Program-made: the position numbers and the translations under genes
Part shown: one piece after another, positions 9,119 through 18,544 of the stretch
Position numbering within the stretch: position 1 is the first letter of the stretch
Layout: each line of letters begins with the position of its first letter
Notes under the pieces: model-generated
Database searches by the model: none
What the model saw: the letters and a program-made list of their open reading frames with translations, nothing else
Told to the model about the DNA's origin: nothing
Source: Aliivibrio sifiae
GTDB lineage: Bacteria > Pseudomonadota > Gammaproteobacteria > Enterobacterales > Vibrionaceae
Assembly (NCBI RefSeq): GCF_002954705.1
Contig: NZ_MSCO01000001.1
Location: 2,425,776-2,489,775 of the forward strand
Direction of reading: 5' to 3'
Length of the DNA: 64,000 nucleotides

Positions 9119-10012
9119 ATGACTACTCAATACATAGGTCGCTTTGCACCATCTCCATCAGGCCCATTGCATTTTGGTTCTCTTGTTGCTGCTTTAGGCA
9201 GTTATTTACAAGCAAAGTCTCAACAAGGCCAGTGGCTAGTTCGTATTGAAGATTTGGACCCACCTAGAGAAATCGCAGGTGCGTCAAGTCTAATTATCGA
9301 AACCCTAGCAAGCTATGGATTTGAATGGGATGGTGAGATTGTTTATCAGAGCCAAAGACATGATCTTTATCAATCTCAAATCGACCAATGGGTTAAAGAG
9401 CATAACGCGTATTTCTGTCAATGTACTCGTAAACAAATCAAGGAGGATGGTGGATTTTATTTAGGGCATTGCAAACATAAGCAACATCCAAAAGAAAGCG
9501 CTTCCGTCCGTCTTGTTATGCAACACCCTGTTGAATCATTTTCTGATATGAAACATGGCACTATTCAAATACCATCTCAATTAGCTCAAGAAGATTTTAT
9601 TATCAAACGTCGGGATGGCTTGTTTGCTTATAATCTAGCAGTTGTATTGGATGATATTGAACAAGGAATAACAGAAGTCGTTCGAGGGGCAGATTTAATT
9701 GAACCTACAGGACGTCAAATCTCTCTTTATCGTCAATTAGGTAAAAAAGAAGTCAGTTATCTTCACTTACCACTTGCTGTTGATGATTCTGGGAATAAAC
9801 TATCAAAACAAAACTATGCTCCTGCTATTGATAACGCGGATCCAAAACCAACGTTACTTGCTGCGTTACAATTCTTAGGTTTTTCCTTACCAAAGGACAT
9901 AGAAACCGCCACATTGAATGAAATTTTTCAATGGGCAATCAAAAATTGGCAACTAAAACAGCTTCCAACTGGGCTTGAGATCACTACCCCATTCTCAAAA
10001 CCTGCAATTTAA
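9119..10012 (+). CDS. gluQ: glutamyl-Q tRNA(Asp) synthetase
   Basis: Paralogue of the catalytic core of GluRS (297 residues) that lacks the anticodon-binding domain. It attaches glutamate to the queuosine base of tRNA-Asp. The N-terminus shows RFAPSPSGPLHFGS with the class I HIGH-like HFGS at 18-21. The zinc-binding residues C100, C102, Y114 and C118 align with the E. coli set, and the KMSKS-like loop is KLSKQ at about 233-237. It lies between dksA and pcnB, the same neighbourhood as in E. coli. Confidence 0.94.
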   Translation: MTTQYIGRFAPSPSGPLHFGSLVAALGSYLQAKSQQGQWLVRIEDLDPPREIAGASSLIIETLASYGFEWDGEIVYQSQRHDLYQSQIDQWVKEHNAYFCQCTRKQIKEDGGFYLGHCKHKQHPKESASVRLVMQHPVESFSDMKHGTIQIPSQLAQEDFIIKRRDGLFAYNLAVVLDDIEQGITEVVRGADLIEPTGRQISLYRQLGKKEVSYLHLPLAVDDSGNKLSKQNYAPAIDNADPKPTLLAALQFLGFSLPKDIETATLNEIFQWAIKNWQLKQLPTGLEITTPFSKPAI

Positions 10013-10020
10013 GCTATAAT
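9992..10020 (+). promoter_or_regulatory. possible pcnB promoter
   Basis: A perfect TATAAT at 10015-10020 straddles the end of gluQ. The best -35 at 17-base spacing, TTCTCA (9992-9997), is poor. If used, transcription would start about 40 bases upstream of the proposed AUC start of pcnB. Confidence 0.35.
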
Positions 10021-10063
10021 GTGCGCCTATTTTTGACTGCTCACTTGAATATCGAGGTAAATT

Positions 10064-11461
10064 ATCTTTAATCAAGTTGCCCGTTTTTGTCGTAATTTAC
10101 TCAAAAACAACAGTGATATTTGCTCTACAGAGGATTTGAAACTGAACGTAATCACACGCCAAGAACATAATATTTCACGTAAAGACCTTAGCGATAATGC
10201 GCTAAAAGTACTTTACCGTTTGAGCAATGCTGGATATGACGCCTATCTAGTAGGCGGAGGTGTACGCGATATTCTTCTAGGCCAAGAACCTAAAGACTTC
10301 GACATCGCTACAAATGCCACACCAGAGCAAATCAAAAAACTATTCAGAAACTGTCGATTAATTGGTCGCCGATTTCGTCTAGCTCATATTCTTTTTGGTA
10401 GAGATGTCATTGAAGTGGCGACTTTCCGTGGTCACCATAAAGAAGAAGAGTCAGAGAAAAAAAACATATCATCTCAATCTAAAGAAGGCATGCTATTACG
10501 TGATAACGTATATGGCACAGTTGAAGAAGATGCACAGCGTCGTGATTTCACAATAAATGCAATGTATTACAACATTGCTGACTACTCGATTCACGATTAT
10601 GCCAACGGTATTGAAGATCTAAATAACGGCATTGTACGTTTAATTGGTGATCCTGAAACGCGTTACCGTGAAGACCCAGTTCGTATGCTTCGAGCGGTGC
10701 GATTCGCTGCTAAATTAGATATGACGATTTGCGATAAAACGGCAGAACCAATGGTTGAGTTATCACCACTATTGCGTGATATCCCTGCCGCTCGTTTATT
10801 TGAAGAGTCACTAAAATTACTGCAAGCAGGTAAGGGGCTAAACACCTACTACATGCTACGTAAGTTTAATTTATTTCAGCAATTGTTCCCTGCGCTTACT
10901 CCTTTCTTAACTGAAGAAGGTAATAGCCCAACAGAGCAAATGATCGAACTAGTATTACGCTCAACAGACAAGCGTATTAATAGTGGCAAGCGTGTTAACC
11001 CAGCCTTTATGTTTGCAGCAATGTTGTGGTATCCATTAACAGCTAAAGCGCAAGAAGTGCAAGATGAGAATCCAAAGTATGATCACTACGAATCCATTAT
11101 GGAAGCGTCTAATATCATGCTTGATATTCAAGTTAAAAGTACTGCGATTCCACGCAGACTAACCGCGACTATTCGTGACGTTTGGCAACTTCAGCTTCGA
11201 CTTCCTCGTCGTAATGGAAAACGCGCCTTTGTTCTTATTGAACAGCAAAAGTTCCGAGCTGCCTATGACTTCTTAGAAATGCGTGGGGCGGTCGAAGGTG
11301 GGGAAGTGAAAACTTTAGCTGATTGGTGGACTGAATTCCAAGATGCCCCAGCCCCACATCGTAATAACATGATTCAAGGTTTACATGGCGGTCGTTCTAC
11401 AGGTACACGCAAGCGTCGTAGTCCATATCGTAAGAAAAAAAGAGCAAATAACGACTCATGA
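10064..11461 (+). CDS. pcnB: poly(A) polymerase I, proposed AUC start
   Basis: Nucleotidyltransferase that adds poly(A) tails to RNA 3' ends. The catalytic GGGVRD and the DFD aspartates (78 and 80 from the proposed start) are followed by the RNA-binding domain and an Arg/Lys-rich tail. The first NUG codon in frame is TTG at 10136. However, the frame is open upstream to a TAA at 10058, and the codons from 10064 (ATC) encode IFNQVARFCRNLL, which matches the N-terminus of E. coli PAP I (MFTRVANFCRKVL). E. coli pcnB is known to start at AUU. GAGG at 10054-10057 is six bases before the ATC. The resulting protein is 465 residues, the E. coli length. The stop overlaps folK as ATGA. Confidence 0.85.
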   Translation: MFNQVARFCRNLLKNNSDICSTEDLKLNVITRQEHNISRKDLSDNALKVLYRLSNAGYDAYLVGGGVRDILLGQEPKDFDIATNATPEQIKKLFRNCRLIGRRFRLAHILFGRDVIEVATFRGHHKEEESEKKNISSQSKEGMLLRDNVYGTVEEDAQRRDFTINAMYYNIADYSIHDYANGIEDLNNGIVRLIGDPETRYREDPVRMLRAVRFAAKLDMTICDKTAEPMVELSPLLRDIPAARLFEESLKLLQAGKGLNTYYMLRKFNLFQQLFPALTPFLTEEGNSPTEQMIELVLRSTDKRINSGKRVNPAFMFAAMLWYPLTAKAQEVQDENPKYDHYESIMEASNIMLDIQVKSTAIPRRLTATIRDVWQLQLRLPRRNGKRAFVLIEQQKFRAAYDFLEMRGAVEGGEVKTLADWWTEFQDAPAPHRNNMIQGLHGGRSTGTRKRRSPYRKKKRANNDS

Positions 11462-11943
11462 TCAAAGTAATTATTGCAATTGGGAGTAATCTTGGAAACC
11501 CAGTAGAACAGGCGAAAGTTGCGATTGAAGCACTTCATCACCTGCCAAACTCTAAAGTGACTGCAACCTCTTCACTTTATAGTAGCTCTCCAATGGGCCC
11601 TAAAGATCAACCCGATTACATTAATGCCGTTGTTGAACTTGAAACTAACCTTGAACCATTAGACCTACTTGACCTCACTCAAAAAATTGAACTTGAGCAA
11701 GGTCGTGTGCGTAAAGATGAACGTTGGGGACCAAGAACCCTCGATCTCGATATTATTTTATTTGGCGATCAAATGATCGACAATGAGCGATTAACTGTGC
11801 CCCACTACGGCATGAAAGAACGTGAATTTGTTCTATATCCGCTCTCAGAAATTTATAACGATTTTACCTTTCCTGATGGCGTAACACTTTCTCAGCTACT
11901 CACAAAAGTAGATAGAAATGGCTTAACTATCTGGCAAGCGTAA
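11458..11943 (+). CDS. folK: 6-hydroxymethyl-7,8-dihydropterin pyrophosphokinase
   Basis: Folate-pathway kinase (HPPK) of 161 residues. It transfers pyrophosphate from ATP to 6-hydroxymethyl-dihydropterin. The N-terminus has the IGSNLG motif, and the family signature GPRTLDLDIILFG carries the two metal-binding aspartates. Its ATG overlaps the pcnB stop by four bases, implying translational coupling; panB follows after 22 bases. The pcnB-folK-panB-panC order is the E. coli order. Confidence 0.95.
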   Translation: MIKVIIAIGSNLGNPVEQAKVAIEALHHLPNSKVTATSSLYSSSPMGPKDQPDYINAVVELETNLEPLDLLDLTQKIELEQGRVRKDERWGPRTLDLDIILFGDQMIDNERLTVPHYGMKEREFVLYPLSEIYNDFTFPDGVTLSQLLTKVDRNGLTIWQA

Positions 11944-11965
11944 TCGCTTTTAGTAAGGATGTTTT

Positions 11966-12760
11966 ATGAAAAAAATCTCTATTAATGACTTAATGAAATG
12001 GAAGCAAGAAGGCCGAAAATTTGCAACAGTAACGGCTTATGATGCTAGCTTCTCTCAACTGTTTGAACAGCAAGAAATGCCTGTTTTACTTGTTGGTGAT
12101 TCATTAGGTATGGTTTTACAGGGTAAAAATGACACATTACCTGTAACAACAGAAGAGATCGCTTACCATACTCGCTGTGTTCGTGCAGGGAGCCCAAATA
12201 GCTTAGTAATGGCTGATATGCCATTCATGAGCTATGCAACCCCTCAACAAGCCTGTGAAAACGCTGCTAAATTAATGCAAGCTGGCGCTAATATGGTGAA
12301 AATTGAAGGTGGTGAATGGATAGCAGAAACGATTAGCATCCTTGCTGAACGTGCAGTACCTGTTTGTGCACATCTTGGTTTAACGCCTCAATCAGTTAAT
12401 ATTTTTGGTGGTTTCAAAATCCAAGGCCGTAATCAAGAAAAAGCAGATCAAATGGTAAAAGATGCATTAACGCTTGAAAAAGCAGGGGCTCAAATTATTT
12501 TACTAGAATGCGTTCCGGCTTCACTTGCTGACCGCATCACTAAAGCATGTAAAGTTCCAGTAATTGGTATTGGCGCAGGTAACGGCACTGATGGTCAAAT
12601 CCTAGTTATGCACGATATGTTTGGTATCTCTGCGAACTACATGCCTAAATTCTCTAAGAACTTCTTAGCTGAAACCGGTGATATGCGCACCGCGGTAACT
12701 AAATATATTCAAGATGTTGAGCAAGGGCTATTCCCTGCTGCTGAACATACATTTAATTAA
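11966..12760 (+). CDS. panB: 3-methyl-2-oxobutanoate hydroxymethyltransferase
   Basis: First committed enzyme of pantothenate synthesis (264 residues, usual size). It transfers a hydroxymethyl group from methylene-tetrahydrofolate to 2-oxoisovalerate to make ketopantoate. Motifs [17 protein letters not shown] (metal-binding Asp), [10 protein letters not shown] and [11 protein letters not shown] are characteristic of the TIM-barrel family. AAGGAT precedes the ATG. panC starts eight bases after the stop. The folate pathway (folK) and a folate-dependent enzyme are adjacent. Confidence 0.97.
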   Translation: MKKISINDLMKWKQEGRKFATVTAYDASFSQLFEQQEMPVLLVGDSLGMVLQGKNDTLPVTTEEIAYHTRCVRAGSPNSLVMADMPFMSYATPQQACENAAKLMQAGANMVKIEGGEWIAETISILAERAVPVCAHLGLTPQSVNIFGGFKIQGRNQEKADQMVKDALTLEKAGAQIILLECVPASLADRITKACKVPVIGIGAGNGTDGQILVMHDMFGISANYMPKFSKNFLAETGDMRTAVTKYIQDVEQGLFPAAEHTFN

Positions 12761-12768
12761 GGAACGTA

Positions 12769-13650
12769 ATGGACATTTTTTCTGAAATTCTGCCATTACG
12801 TGAGCAGATTAAAACATGGAAACGTGAAGGAAAGCGCATTGCTTTTGTTCCTACCATGGGCAATCTGCATGAAGGTCACCTTACCCTTGTTCGTACTGCA
12901 CGCGAACACGCAGATATTGTTATTGCGAGTATTTTTGTTAATCCAATGCAATTTAACAATGTTGATGATTTAACGAACTATCCTCGTACCCTTGATGATG
13001 ATGTAGAGAAACTAACGGCTGAAAAAGTAGATTTAGTTTTTACTCCTACTCCTGAAATCATGTATCCAGAAGGATTAGATAAACAAACAACGGTTGACGT
13101 TCCTTTTATCTCGACTATCTTAGAAGGCGCTTCTCGTCCTGGGCACTTTAAAGGTGTTTCTACTGTTGTAAATAAGTTGTTTAATATCGTTCAACCTGAC
13201 GTTGCTTGTTTTGGAGAAAAAGACTTCCAACAACTCGCTCTTATTCGTCAAATGGTTATTGATATGGCCTTAGATATTGAGATTGTAGGCGTTGCTACGG
13301 TGCGTGAAGCTGATAGCTTAGCTATGAGCTCACGTAATAACCTTCTGACATTAAATGAACGTCAGCGAGCCCCAGTTCTAGCGCGTACAATGCGCTGGAT
13401 CAGCAGCCAGATGCGTGGCGGTCGTACTGATTATGAATCGTTAATAGAAGATGCCAATGATCAATTACGTGCGGCTGATTTGCAACCTGATGAAATCTTC
13501 ATTCGTGATGCAAGAACACTTCAAGAACCAACAGAAGAAACAACTCAAGCTGTAATCTTAATGGCCGCCTTTCTTGGTCAAGTTCGATTAATCGATAACT
13601 TGGTTGTTGAACTTCATATTGCAGCAAGCGAAGAAGAGACAGAAGAGTAA
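12769..13650 (+). CDS. panC: pantothenate synthetase (pantoate-beta-alanine ligase)
   Basis: ATP-dependent ligase of 293 residues that joins pantoate and beta-alanine. The N-terminus has [11 protein letters not shown], containing the HxGH-type nucleotide motif, and the KMSKS-equivalent is MSSRN. The RBS AAGGA lies just before the ATG. No panD is present here, so beta-alanine must come from an enzyme encoded elsewhere. The operon ends at the symmetrical terminator that follows. Confidence 0.97.
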   Translation: MDIFSEILPLREQIKTWKREGKRIAFVPTMGNLHEGHLTLVRTAREHADIVIASIFVNPMQFNNVDDLTNYPRTLDDDVEKLTAEKVDLVFTPTPEIMYPEGLDKQTTVDVPFISTILEGASRPGHFKGVSTVVNKLFNIVQPDVACFGEKDFQQLALIRQMVIDMALDIEIVGVATVREADSLAMSSRNNLLTLNERQRAPVLARTMRWISSQMRGGRTDYESLIEDANDQLRAADLQPDEIFIRDARTLQEPTEETTQAVILMAAFLGQVRLIDNLVVELHIAASEEETEE

Positions 13651-13670
13651 CTCTTACTCTATCTCCATAT

Positions 13671-13711
13671 TAAAAAAGGGCTGATGATTCATAATCATCA
13701 GCCCTTTTTTT
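13671..13711. terminator. bidirectional terminator between panC and yadH
   Basis: GGGCTGATGATT and its complement (13678-13704) form a 12-base-pair stem with a three-base loop, flanked by A and T runs on both sides. It can end panC on the plus strand and yadH on the minus strand. Confidence 0.9.
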
Positions 13712-13723
13712 AAAAGTTCTACT

Positions 13724-14494
13724 TTAGCTTCTTAAGCCGGTTCCCTTTGATATTAAACGAAAAGCAATAGCGTACAAAGCAAGAATAAAAACCGTTAACA
13801 CAGAAAAAGCCGTTCCAATTCCTACATCCGAAACGCCTAAAAATCCATAGCGGAAAGCATTTACCATATAAACGATTGGGTTTAATTTAGAAACCTCTTG
13901 CCAAAATTCAGGCAACAAACTAATCGAGTAAAAAACGCCACCCAAATACGTTAATGGCGTTAATATAAAGGTTGGAATAATACTAATATCATCAAATGTT
14001 CTCGCAAAAACGGCATTAATTAGCCCGCCCAAAGAGAACACAATGGATGTCATTAATACTGTTAGCATTATCACACCAAAATGAGCAATTTGAATATCAA
14101 CAAAAAACAGTGATACACAAGTAACTAAGGCACCAACCAATAGTCCACGAACAACACCACCGCCAACAAAACCTGCAATAATGATGTAATTAGGTACAGG
14201 TGCTACTAATAGCTCTTCTATATTCTTTTGAAACTTAGCACTAAAGAATGAAGAAGCCACATTAGAGTAAGAATTCGTAATAACAGACATCATGATCAAG
14301 CCTGGAACAATATATTCCATATAACTAAAGCCACTCATTTCACCAATGCGAGATCCAATCAAGTTACCAAAAATAATAAAATAAAGGGTCATGGTAATCG
14401 CTGGTGGTACAAGGGTTTGTACCCAGATACGAGTAAATCGATTTATCTCTTTAGATATAAGACTTTTAAACGCAGTCCAATATAGATCCATCAT
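13724..14494 (-). CDS. yadH: ABC-2 type transporter permease
   Basis: Inner-membrane permease of 256 residues with about six hydrophobic segments and the ABC-2 signature around SIIPTFILTPLTYLGGVFYS. It matches E. coli YadH, whose substrate is unknown. The start overlaps the last base of the yadG stop (TAATG), so the two are coupled. In E. coli the pair also sits between can and the pan genes. Export is inferred from the family. Confidence 0.9.
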   Translation of the reverse strand: MMDLYWTAFKSLISKEINRFTRIWVQTLVPPAITMTLYFIIFGNLIGSRIGEMSGFSYMEYIVPGLIMMSVITNSYSNVASSFFSAKFQKNIEELLVAPVPNYIIIAGFVGGGVVRGLLVGALVTCVSLFFVDIQIAHFGVIMLTVLMTSIVFSLGGLINAVFARTFDDISIIPTFILTPLTYLGGVFYSISLLPEFWQEVSKLNPIVYMVNAFRYGFLGVSDVGIGTAFSVLTVFILALYAIAFRLISKGTGLRS

Positions 14495-15411
14495 TATTTA
14501 GTTTCCCCATTACGAACAATACTTACGAATAACTCTTCTAATCGGTTCGCTTTATTTCTCATAGAAAGCACATTGACACCTTGATGATTCAATTGCTCAA
14601 AAAGGTAATTCAATCCTTGAGACTTATCGATTTCAACCTCTATAGATCCTTCTTTACTGCTTGTTACTTTCGCGCCTTCTAGCTGAGGAATAGGGCTACC
14701 TTCAGCAAAATCTAAAATAAAGGTCTCAACTTGAAGCTTATTAAGCAGCAGTTTCATTGAGGTATTTTCAATGACTTCCCCTTTATTAATAATCCCGATA
14801 TTCCTACATAGCATTTCCGCTTCTTCAAGGTAATGCGTTGTTAAAATAATCGTAACGCCTTGTTCGTTAATCTGCTTTAAAAACTCCCACATAGAACGGC
14901 GCAGTTCAATATCAACACCAGCGGTAGGCTCATCAAGAATTAATAACTTTGGCTCATGCATTAATGCGCGAGCAATCATTAAGCGGCGCTTCATACCACC
15001 AGATAAATTACGTGCTCGATCATCTTTTTTATCCCAAAGATCGAGTTGAGATAAGTATTTTTTAGCTCGCTCTTTGGCAAGAGTTCGAGATACACCATAA
15101 TAGCCCGCTTGTTGTATGACTATCTGCTGCACCGTTTCAAATGGATTAAAATTAAATTCTTGAGGTACTAATCCAATCTGTTGTTTTGCTTGAACCAAAT
15201 GGGTATCAATGTCATGACCAAATACTTTCACTCGACCAGAGGTTTTATTTACAAGTGAGCTGATAACGCCAATGGTTGTTGATTTACCTGCTCCATTTGG
15301 TCCTAGCAAAGCATAAAAATCACCTTGTTCAACGGTTAAATCAACCCCCTTTAGAGCTTCAAAGCCGCCGGCATAGGTTTTTCTTAATTGTTCTATTTCT
15401 AATGCGTACAT
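14494..15411 (-). CDS. yadG: ABC transporter ATP-binding protein
   Basis: ATPase subunit of the YadGH exporter, 305 residues from the chosen start. Walker A is GPNGAGKST, the signature is LSGGMKRR, Walker B is LLILDEPTAG and the switch His is in TTHYLEE; a C-terminal regulatory extension follows. An ATG four codons upstream (15423) is also possible, but its spacing to AGGCG is too short. The ATG at 15411 has GGGT eight bases upstream and fits the E. coli N-terminus better. Confidence 0.9.
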   Translation of the reverse strand: MYALEIEQLRKTYAGGFEALKGVDLTVEQGDFYALLGPNGAGKSTTIGVISSLVNKTSGRVKVFGHDIDTHLVQAKQQIGLVPQEFNFNPFETVQQIVIQQAGYYGVSRTLAKERAKKYLSQLDLWDKKDDRARNLSGGMKRRLMIARALMHEPKLLILDEPTAGVDIELRRSMWEFLKQINEQGVTIILTTHYLEEAEMLCRNIGIINKGEVIENTSMKLLLNKLQVETFILDFAEGSPIPQLEGAKVTSSKEGSIEVEIDKSQGLNYLFEQLNHQGVNVLSMRNKANRLEELFVSIVRNGETK

Positions 15412-15554
15412 ATATTTACCCATCGCCTAGATTAAGCATTTATTAATATATCTAGCTTATCGTTGAATTACGATGAATGCAATTGCATGCTTGCGATTAA
15501 TCAAAGCAATCTAATGTTAAGCACAGCCAAGCATCAAAAATAAATCGTATAAAT

Positions 15555-15587
15555 AAAAATGGCTGAATATAATATTCAGCCATTTTT
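15555..15587 (-). terminator. terminator of the SulP transporter gene
   Basis: A long symmetrical hairpin, ATGGCTGAATAT paired with its complement and flanked by A5 and T5. It lies 19 bases beyond the stop of the SulP gene and upstream of yadG. Its symmetry would let it work in both directions, but only the minus-strand gene needs it. Confidence 0.8.
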
Positions 15588-15605
15588 AAGACTTAATGCA
15601 CAAGC

Positions 15606-17264
15606 TTAGTTCATACTAAGTGAGACTTGCTTTACTGCAGACTTGAGTGCTTCATAACGGAAAGAATAAGTTTTTTGCTCCGGGATTAAATCTAATATGT
15701 GGAATTTTTCTAACTGCATTCTTGTATTCTCGTTAGGACATAGTAAGTACACTTGGCAATCTGTATCCAACGCATCTTTAATTGCATTCTCTAAGGCTAA
15801 ACCAACAGTAACATCAATCATCGGTACATCCGTTAAATCTAAGATCATCACCTCATAGTCAGAAATACTACTATGTTGACGTGAGATCGCCTTTGACACA
15901 CTAAAGATCATCGGGCCAGATAGATAGAAGAACAATACTTTTCCGTTTGCCTTATCAAGCAGCGCTCTTTCACTATCTGTTAAAGGTACGTCGTCTTCAT
16001 CAGCATCACTAATTGCTTTAACTTGTCTTGCTTGTTCACGACTCAACCTTTCGATAATAATAATGTTTGAAATAAAAACACCAAGACCAACCGCAACAAT
16101 CAAATCAACAAATACCGTCAGTAGCATTACGCCATACATGATCGCCATACCTGCAAAACTTACTTTATGCGCTCGTTGGATAAAACTCCAATCCAGAATA
16201 TTAAAACCAACATATACAGCAATGCCTGCCAATACAGCCATTGGAATAGGTTCAGTTAACCCACCAGCGACTAATACGACTAAAGCAAGTACTGCAGCTC
16301 TAAATACACCTGATAAAGGAGAACGAGCGCCAACCTGAATATTCGTTACCGTTCCCATTGTTGCGCCCGCCCCCGGTAAAGCACCAAATAGCCCAGAGAT
16401 CATATTAGCCAAACCTTGACCTCGTAATTCTTTATCTGAATCATGCTCTTTACGAGTTAAAGAATCGCCTATAACTGCGGTTAACAACGTATCAATACAC
16501 CCTAATGTCCCCAAAACAAGTGCATCAATCACCATGGTCATAAACATATCACTGTTAACCGTAGGAATAACGATAGAAGGTAATCCTGCAGGGATCTCTC
16601 CAATTCGACGAATAGACCCCATATCAAAAATGATGACAGAAATGAGAGTGACTGCGACTAAAGCAACTAATTGAGAAGGAACATATTTACGATAATGTTG
16701 GGGAAAAAGAAACAGAACTGCGAGCGTCAGTAAGCCAAGAAATAATTCTTTAATGTCTAAGTTAGCTAATGTATCAGGTAAAGCAGTAAGCGTACCCATG
16801 ACACCACCAGATGGCGCCGCATGACCCAGTAAAGGTGAAAGCTGTAAGATAATGAGAATAACGCCAATCCCAGACATAAAGCCTGAAATTACACTGTAAG
16901 GCATTAATGTAATGTATTTCCCTAGCTTTAATGTCCCCAATAATATTTGGAAAGCACCCGCCATCATTACGACGGTAAAGGTCATTGCAATTCCAGTCTC
17001 AGGGTATTTAGCAACCATACTGGTTAAGACCGCGGTCATAATCACGGTCATTGGCCCGGTAGGTTCCGAGATCAATGTTGAAGATCCACCGAATAAGGAC
17101 GCAAAAAAACCAACCATTATTGCGCCCCAGAGACCGGCTTCAGCCCCTGCTCCCGAAGCAACACCAAAGGCTAATGCTAAGGGTAGTGATATGATGGCTG
17201 TTGTTACCCCACCAAAAAGATCACCTTTTAAATTTATGTTTTCAAATCGTTGCCCAAACACCAC
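15606..17264 (-). CDS. SulP family inorganic anion transporter
   Basis: Membrane transporter of 552 residues with 10-14 hydrophobic segments in the first 400 residues, including the SulP-type PTGPMTVIMTAV and GLFGALPGAGATMGTVTN stretches. A cytoplasmic STAS domain occupies about 440-545. SulP proteins carry sulfate, bicarbonate or dicarboxylates, usually with Na+ or H+. The neighbouring divergent carbonic anhydrase suggests bicarbonate, but this is inference: sequence alone does not separate BicA-like from DauA-like members. The start is the first ATG after a 263-base divergent promoter region. Confidence 0.9.
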   Translation of the reverse strand: MVFGQRFENINLKGDLFGGVTTAIISLPLALAFGVASGAGAEAGLWGAIMVGFFASLFGGSSTLISEPTGPMTVIMTAVLTSMVAKYPETGIAMTFTVVMMAGAFQILLGTLKLGKYITLMPYSVISGFMSGIGVILIILQLSPLLGHAAPSGGVMGTLTALPDTLANLDIKELFLGLLTLAVLFLFPQHYRKYVPSQLVALVAVTLISVIIFDMGSIRRIGEIPAGLPSIVIPTVNSDMFMTMVIDALVLGTLGCIDTLLTAVIGDSLTRKEHDSDKELRGQGLANMISGLFGALPGAGATMGTVTNIQVGARSPLSGVFRAAVLALVVLVAGGLTEPIPMAVLAGIAVYVGFNILDWSFIQRAHKVSFAGMAIMYGVMLLTVFVDLIVAVGLGVFISNIIIIERLSREQARQVKAISDADEDDVPLTDSERALLDKANGKVLFFYLSGPMIFSVSKAISRQHSSISDYEVMILDLTDVPMIDVTVGLALENAIKDALDTDCQVYLLCPNENTRMQLEKFHILDLIPEQKTYSFRYEALKSAVKQVSLSMN

Positions 17265-17554
17265 TAGCTCCTTGCTATAAACACATTAACTTCATTAATT
17301 TAACAAATGTTATTCTTCTCTCATAACAGTTAATTAGAACTAATCAGTTTTGCTTATGTCTTATCTATCTAGTTCATGTTTCAAATCCTACTTTTAAAAG
17401 CATCTACTCGTCAGATGAGTGCTTTTAGAGTAACTTTTTAGCAGATTGAAATTGTAACATTGTGTATAGTAAATAAACCTGTTGACGTTTTTAACAGAAA
17501 GAAGTTTAGGTAAAACCCCTTCTTCTTATGTATTTAAGGGATGAAAAATTTAAA
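17265..17554. promoter_or_regulatory. divergent control region of sulP-type gene and can
   Basis: About 290 bases between the start of the SulP transporter (minus) and can (plus). It must hold promoters for both. I could not pick a convincing -35/-10 pair on either strand. AAGGGA at 17534-17539 is the nearest Shine-Dalgarno-like element to can but is rather far from its ATG. Confidence 0.45.
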
Positions 17555-18208
17555 ATGCCAGAGATCAAAGAGCTTTTTGAAAACAATTCTAAATGGGCTA
17601 AATCAATTAAAGCTGGACGTCCAGAATATTTTGCCCAACTTGAGGAAGGACAAAGCCCAGGGTTCCTATGGATTGGTTGCTCAGACAGTCGAGTTCCTGC
17701 AGAGCGTTTAACAGGACTACATTCAGGTGAGTTATTTGTGCACCGTAATGTAGCCAATCAAGTGATTCATACCGATCTAAATTGCTTATCCGTATTACAA
17801 TACGCTGTCGATGTATTAAAAATTAAGCACATTATTGTTTGTGGTCATTATGGGTGTGGCGGTGTTAATGCTGCCATCGAAAACCCACCGTTAGGGTTAA
17901 TCAATAACTGGTTACTTCATATTAGAGACTTATACCTAAAACATAGAACCGTATTTGGTCAAATCCCTCGTGAAAAGTGGGGCGATAAATTATGTGAGAT
18001 AAATGTTGCTGAGCAAGTTTATAACGTAGGTAATTCAACCGTAATGCAAACCGCTTGGGAACGAGGTCAAGATGTTCAAGTTCACGGCGTTGTTTATGGT
18101 ATGGGAGATGGTGTATTAAATGATCTTGGCGTTAAAGGCCACAGCCGTGAATCATTAGAAATATCCTATCAAGCTGCTATGTCAGTAATCACTCATGTGA
18201 ATAATTGA
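17555..18208 (+). CDS. can: beta-class carbonic anhydrase
   Basis: Interconverts CO2 and bicarbonate in the cytoplasm. With the start at 17555 the protein is 217 residues. The zinc-site residues C42, D44 (in CSDSR), H98 and C101 (in CGHYGCGG) fall at the same numbers as in E. coli Can. An in-frame ATG at 17528 would add nine residues with no homology and no ribosome-binding site. It is divergent from the SulP anion transporter, a plausible bicarbonate partner. A hairpin terminator follows. Confidence 0.95.
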   Translation: MPEIKELFENNSKWAKSIKAGRPEYFAQLEEGQSPGFLWIGCSDSRVPAERLTGLHSGELFVHRNVANQVIHTDLNCLSVLQYAVDVLKIKHIIVCGHYGCGGVNAAIENPPLGLINNWLLHIRDLYLKHRTVFGQIPREKWGDKLCEINVAEQVYNVGNSTVMQTAWERGQDVQVHGVVYGMGDGVLNDLGVKGHSRESLEISYQAAMSVITHVNN

Positions 18209-18251
18209 TGATAAAAAGCGAATAGTTCTACTTTTTACCATCAAGAAAGTT

Positions 18252-18292
18252 AGCCAGAGAAAGTATTCACATCTTCTTTCTCTGGCTTTTTA
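18252..18292 (+). terminator. terminator of can
   Basis: AGCCAGAGAAAG pairs perfectly with CTTTCTCTGGCT around a 12-base loop, and a T-rich tail follows. It lies 43 bases past the can stop codon. Confidence 0.8.
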
Positions 18293-18544
18293 TTACGTTG
18301 TTATTCGCAAACGTATGAGTCGGCGAAGATGTCGAACTTGACGTTCCGCTTTAATCTCAGTGACTTCAAAATGGCTAATAGTACGCCCATCAATATGTAA
18401 GCCAATGTCTTTTAAAAGATATTCATTTCCCCATGGGATTTCATACTGAACTTTACGAACTCTTCGTTTCCACTCGCGTTCTTCTCGTGCAAAATCGGCT
18501 TTAATTAATAAAGTAGCTAAATGTAGATATAGTGAATGACGCAT
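18293..18544 (-). CDS. small basic protein, possibly DUF1127/YjiS-related
   Basis: Unnamed 83-residue protein, very rich in Arg and Lys, with an EREWKRRVRK stretch near residues 21-30. It has a central EYLLKDIGLHIDGR that resembles the LxDIGL core of DUF1127 (YjiS-like) proteins. DUF1127 domains have been linked to RNA binding and phosphate or carbon metabolism in alphaproteobacteria; that link is not shown here. GGAG precedes the ATG at good spacing, and a TATACT at 18599-18604 on the minus strand may be its -10. It has no membrane segment. I am confident it is a gene but not of its family. Confidence 0.7.
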   Translation of the reverse strand: MRHSLYLHLATLLIKADFAREEREWKRRVRKVQYEIPWGNEYLLKDIGLHIDGRTISHFEVTEIKAERQVRHLRRLIRLRITT

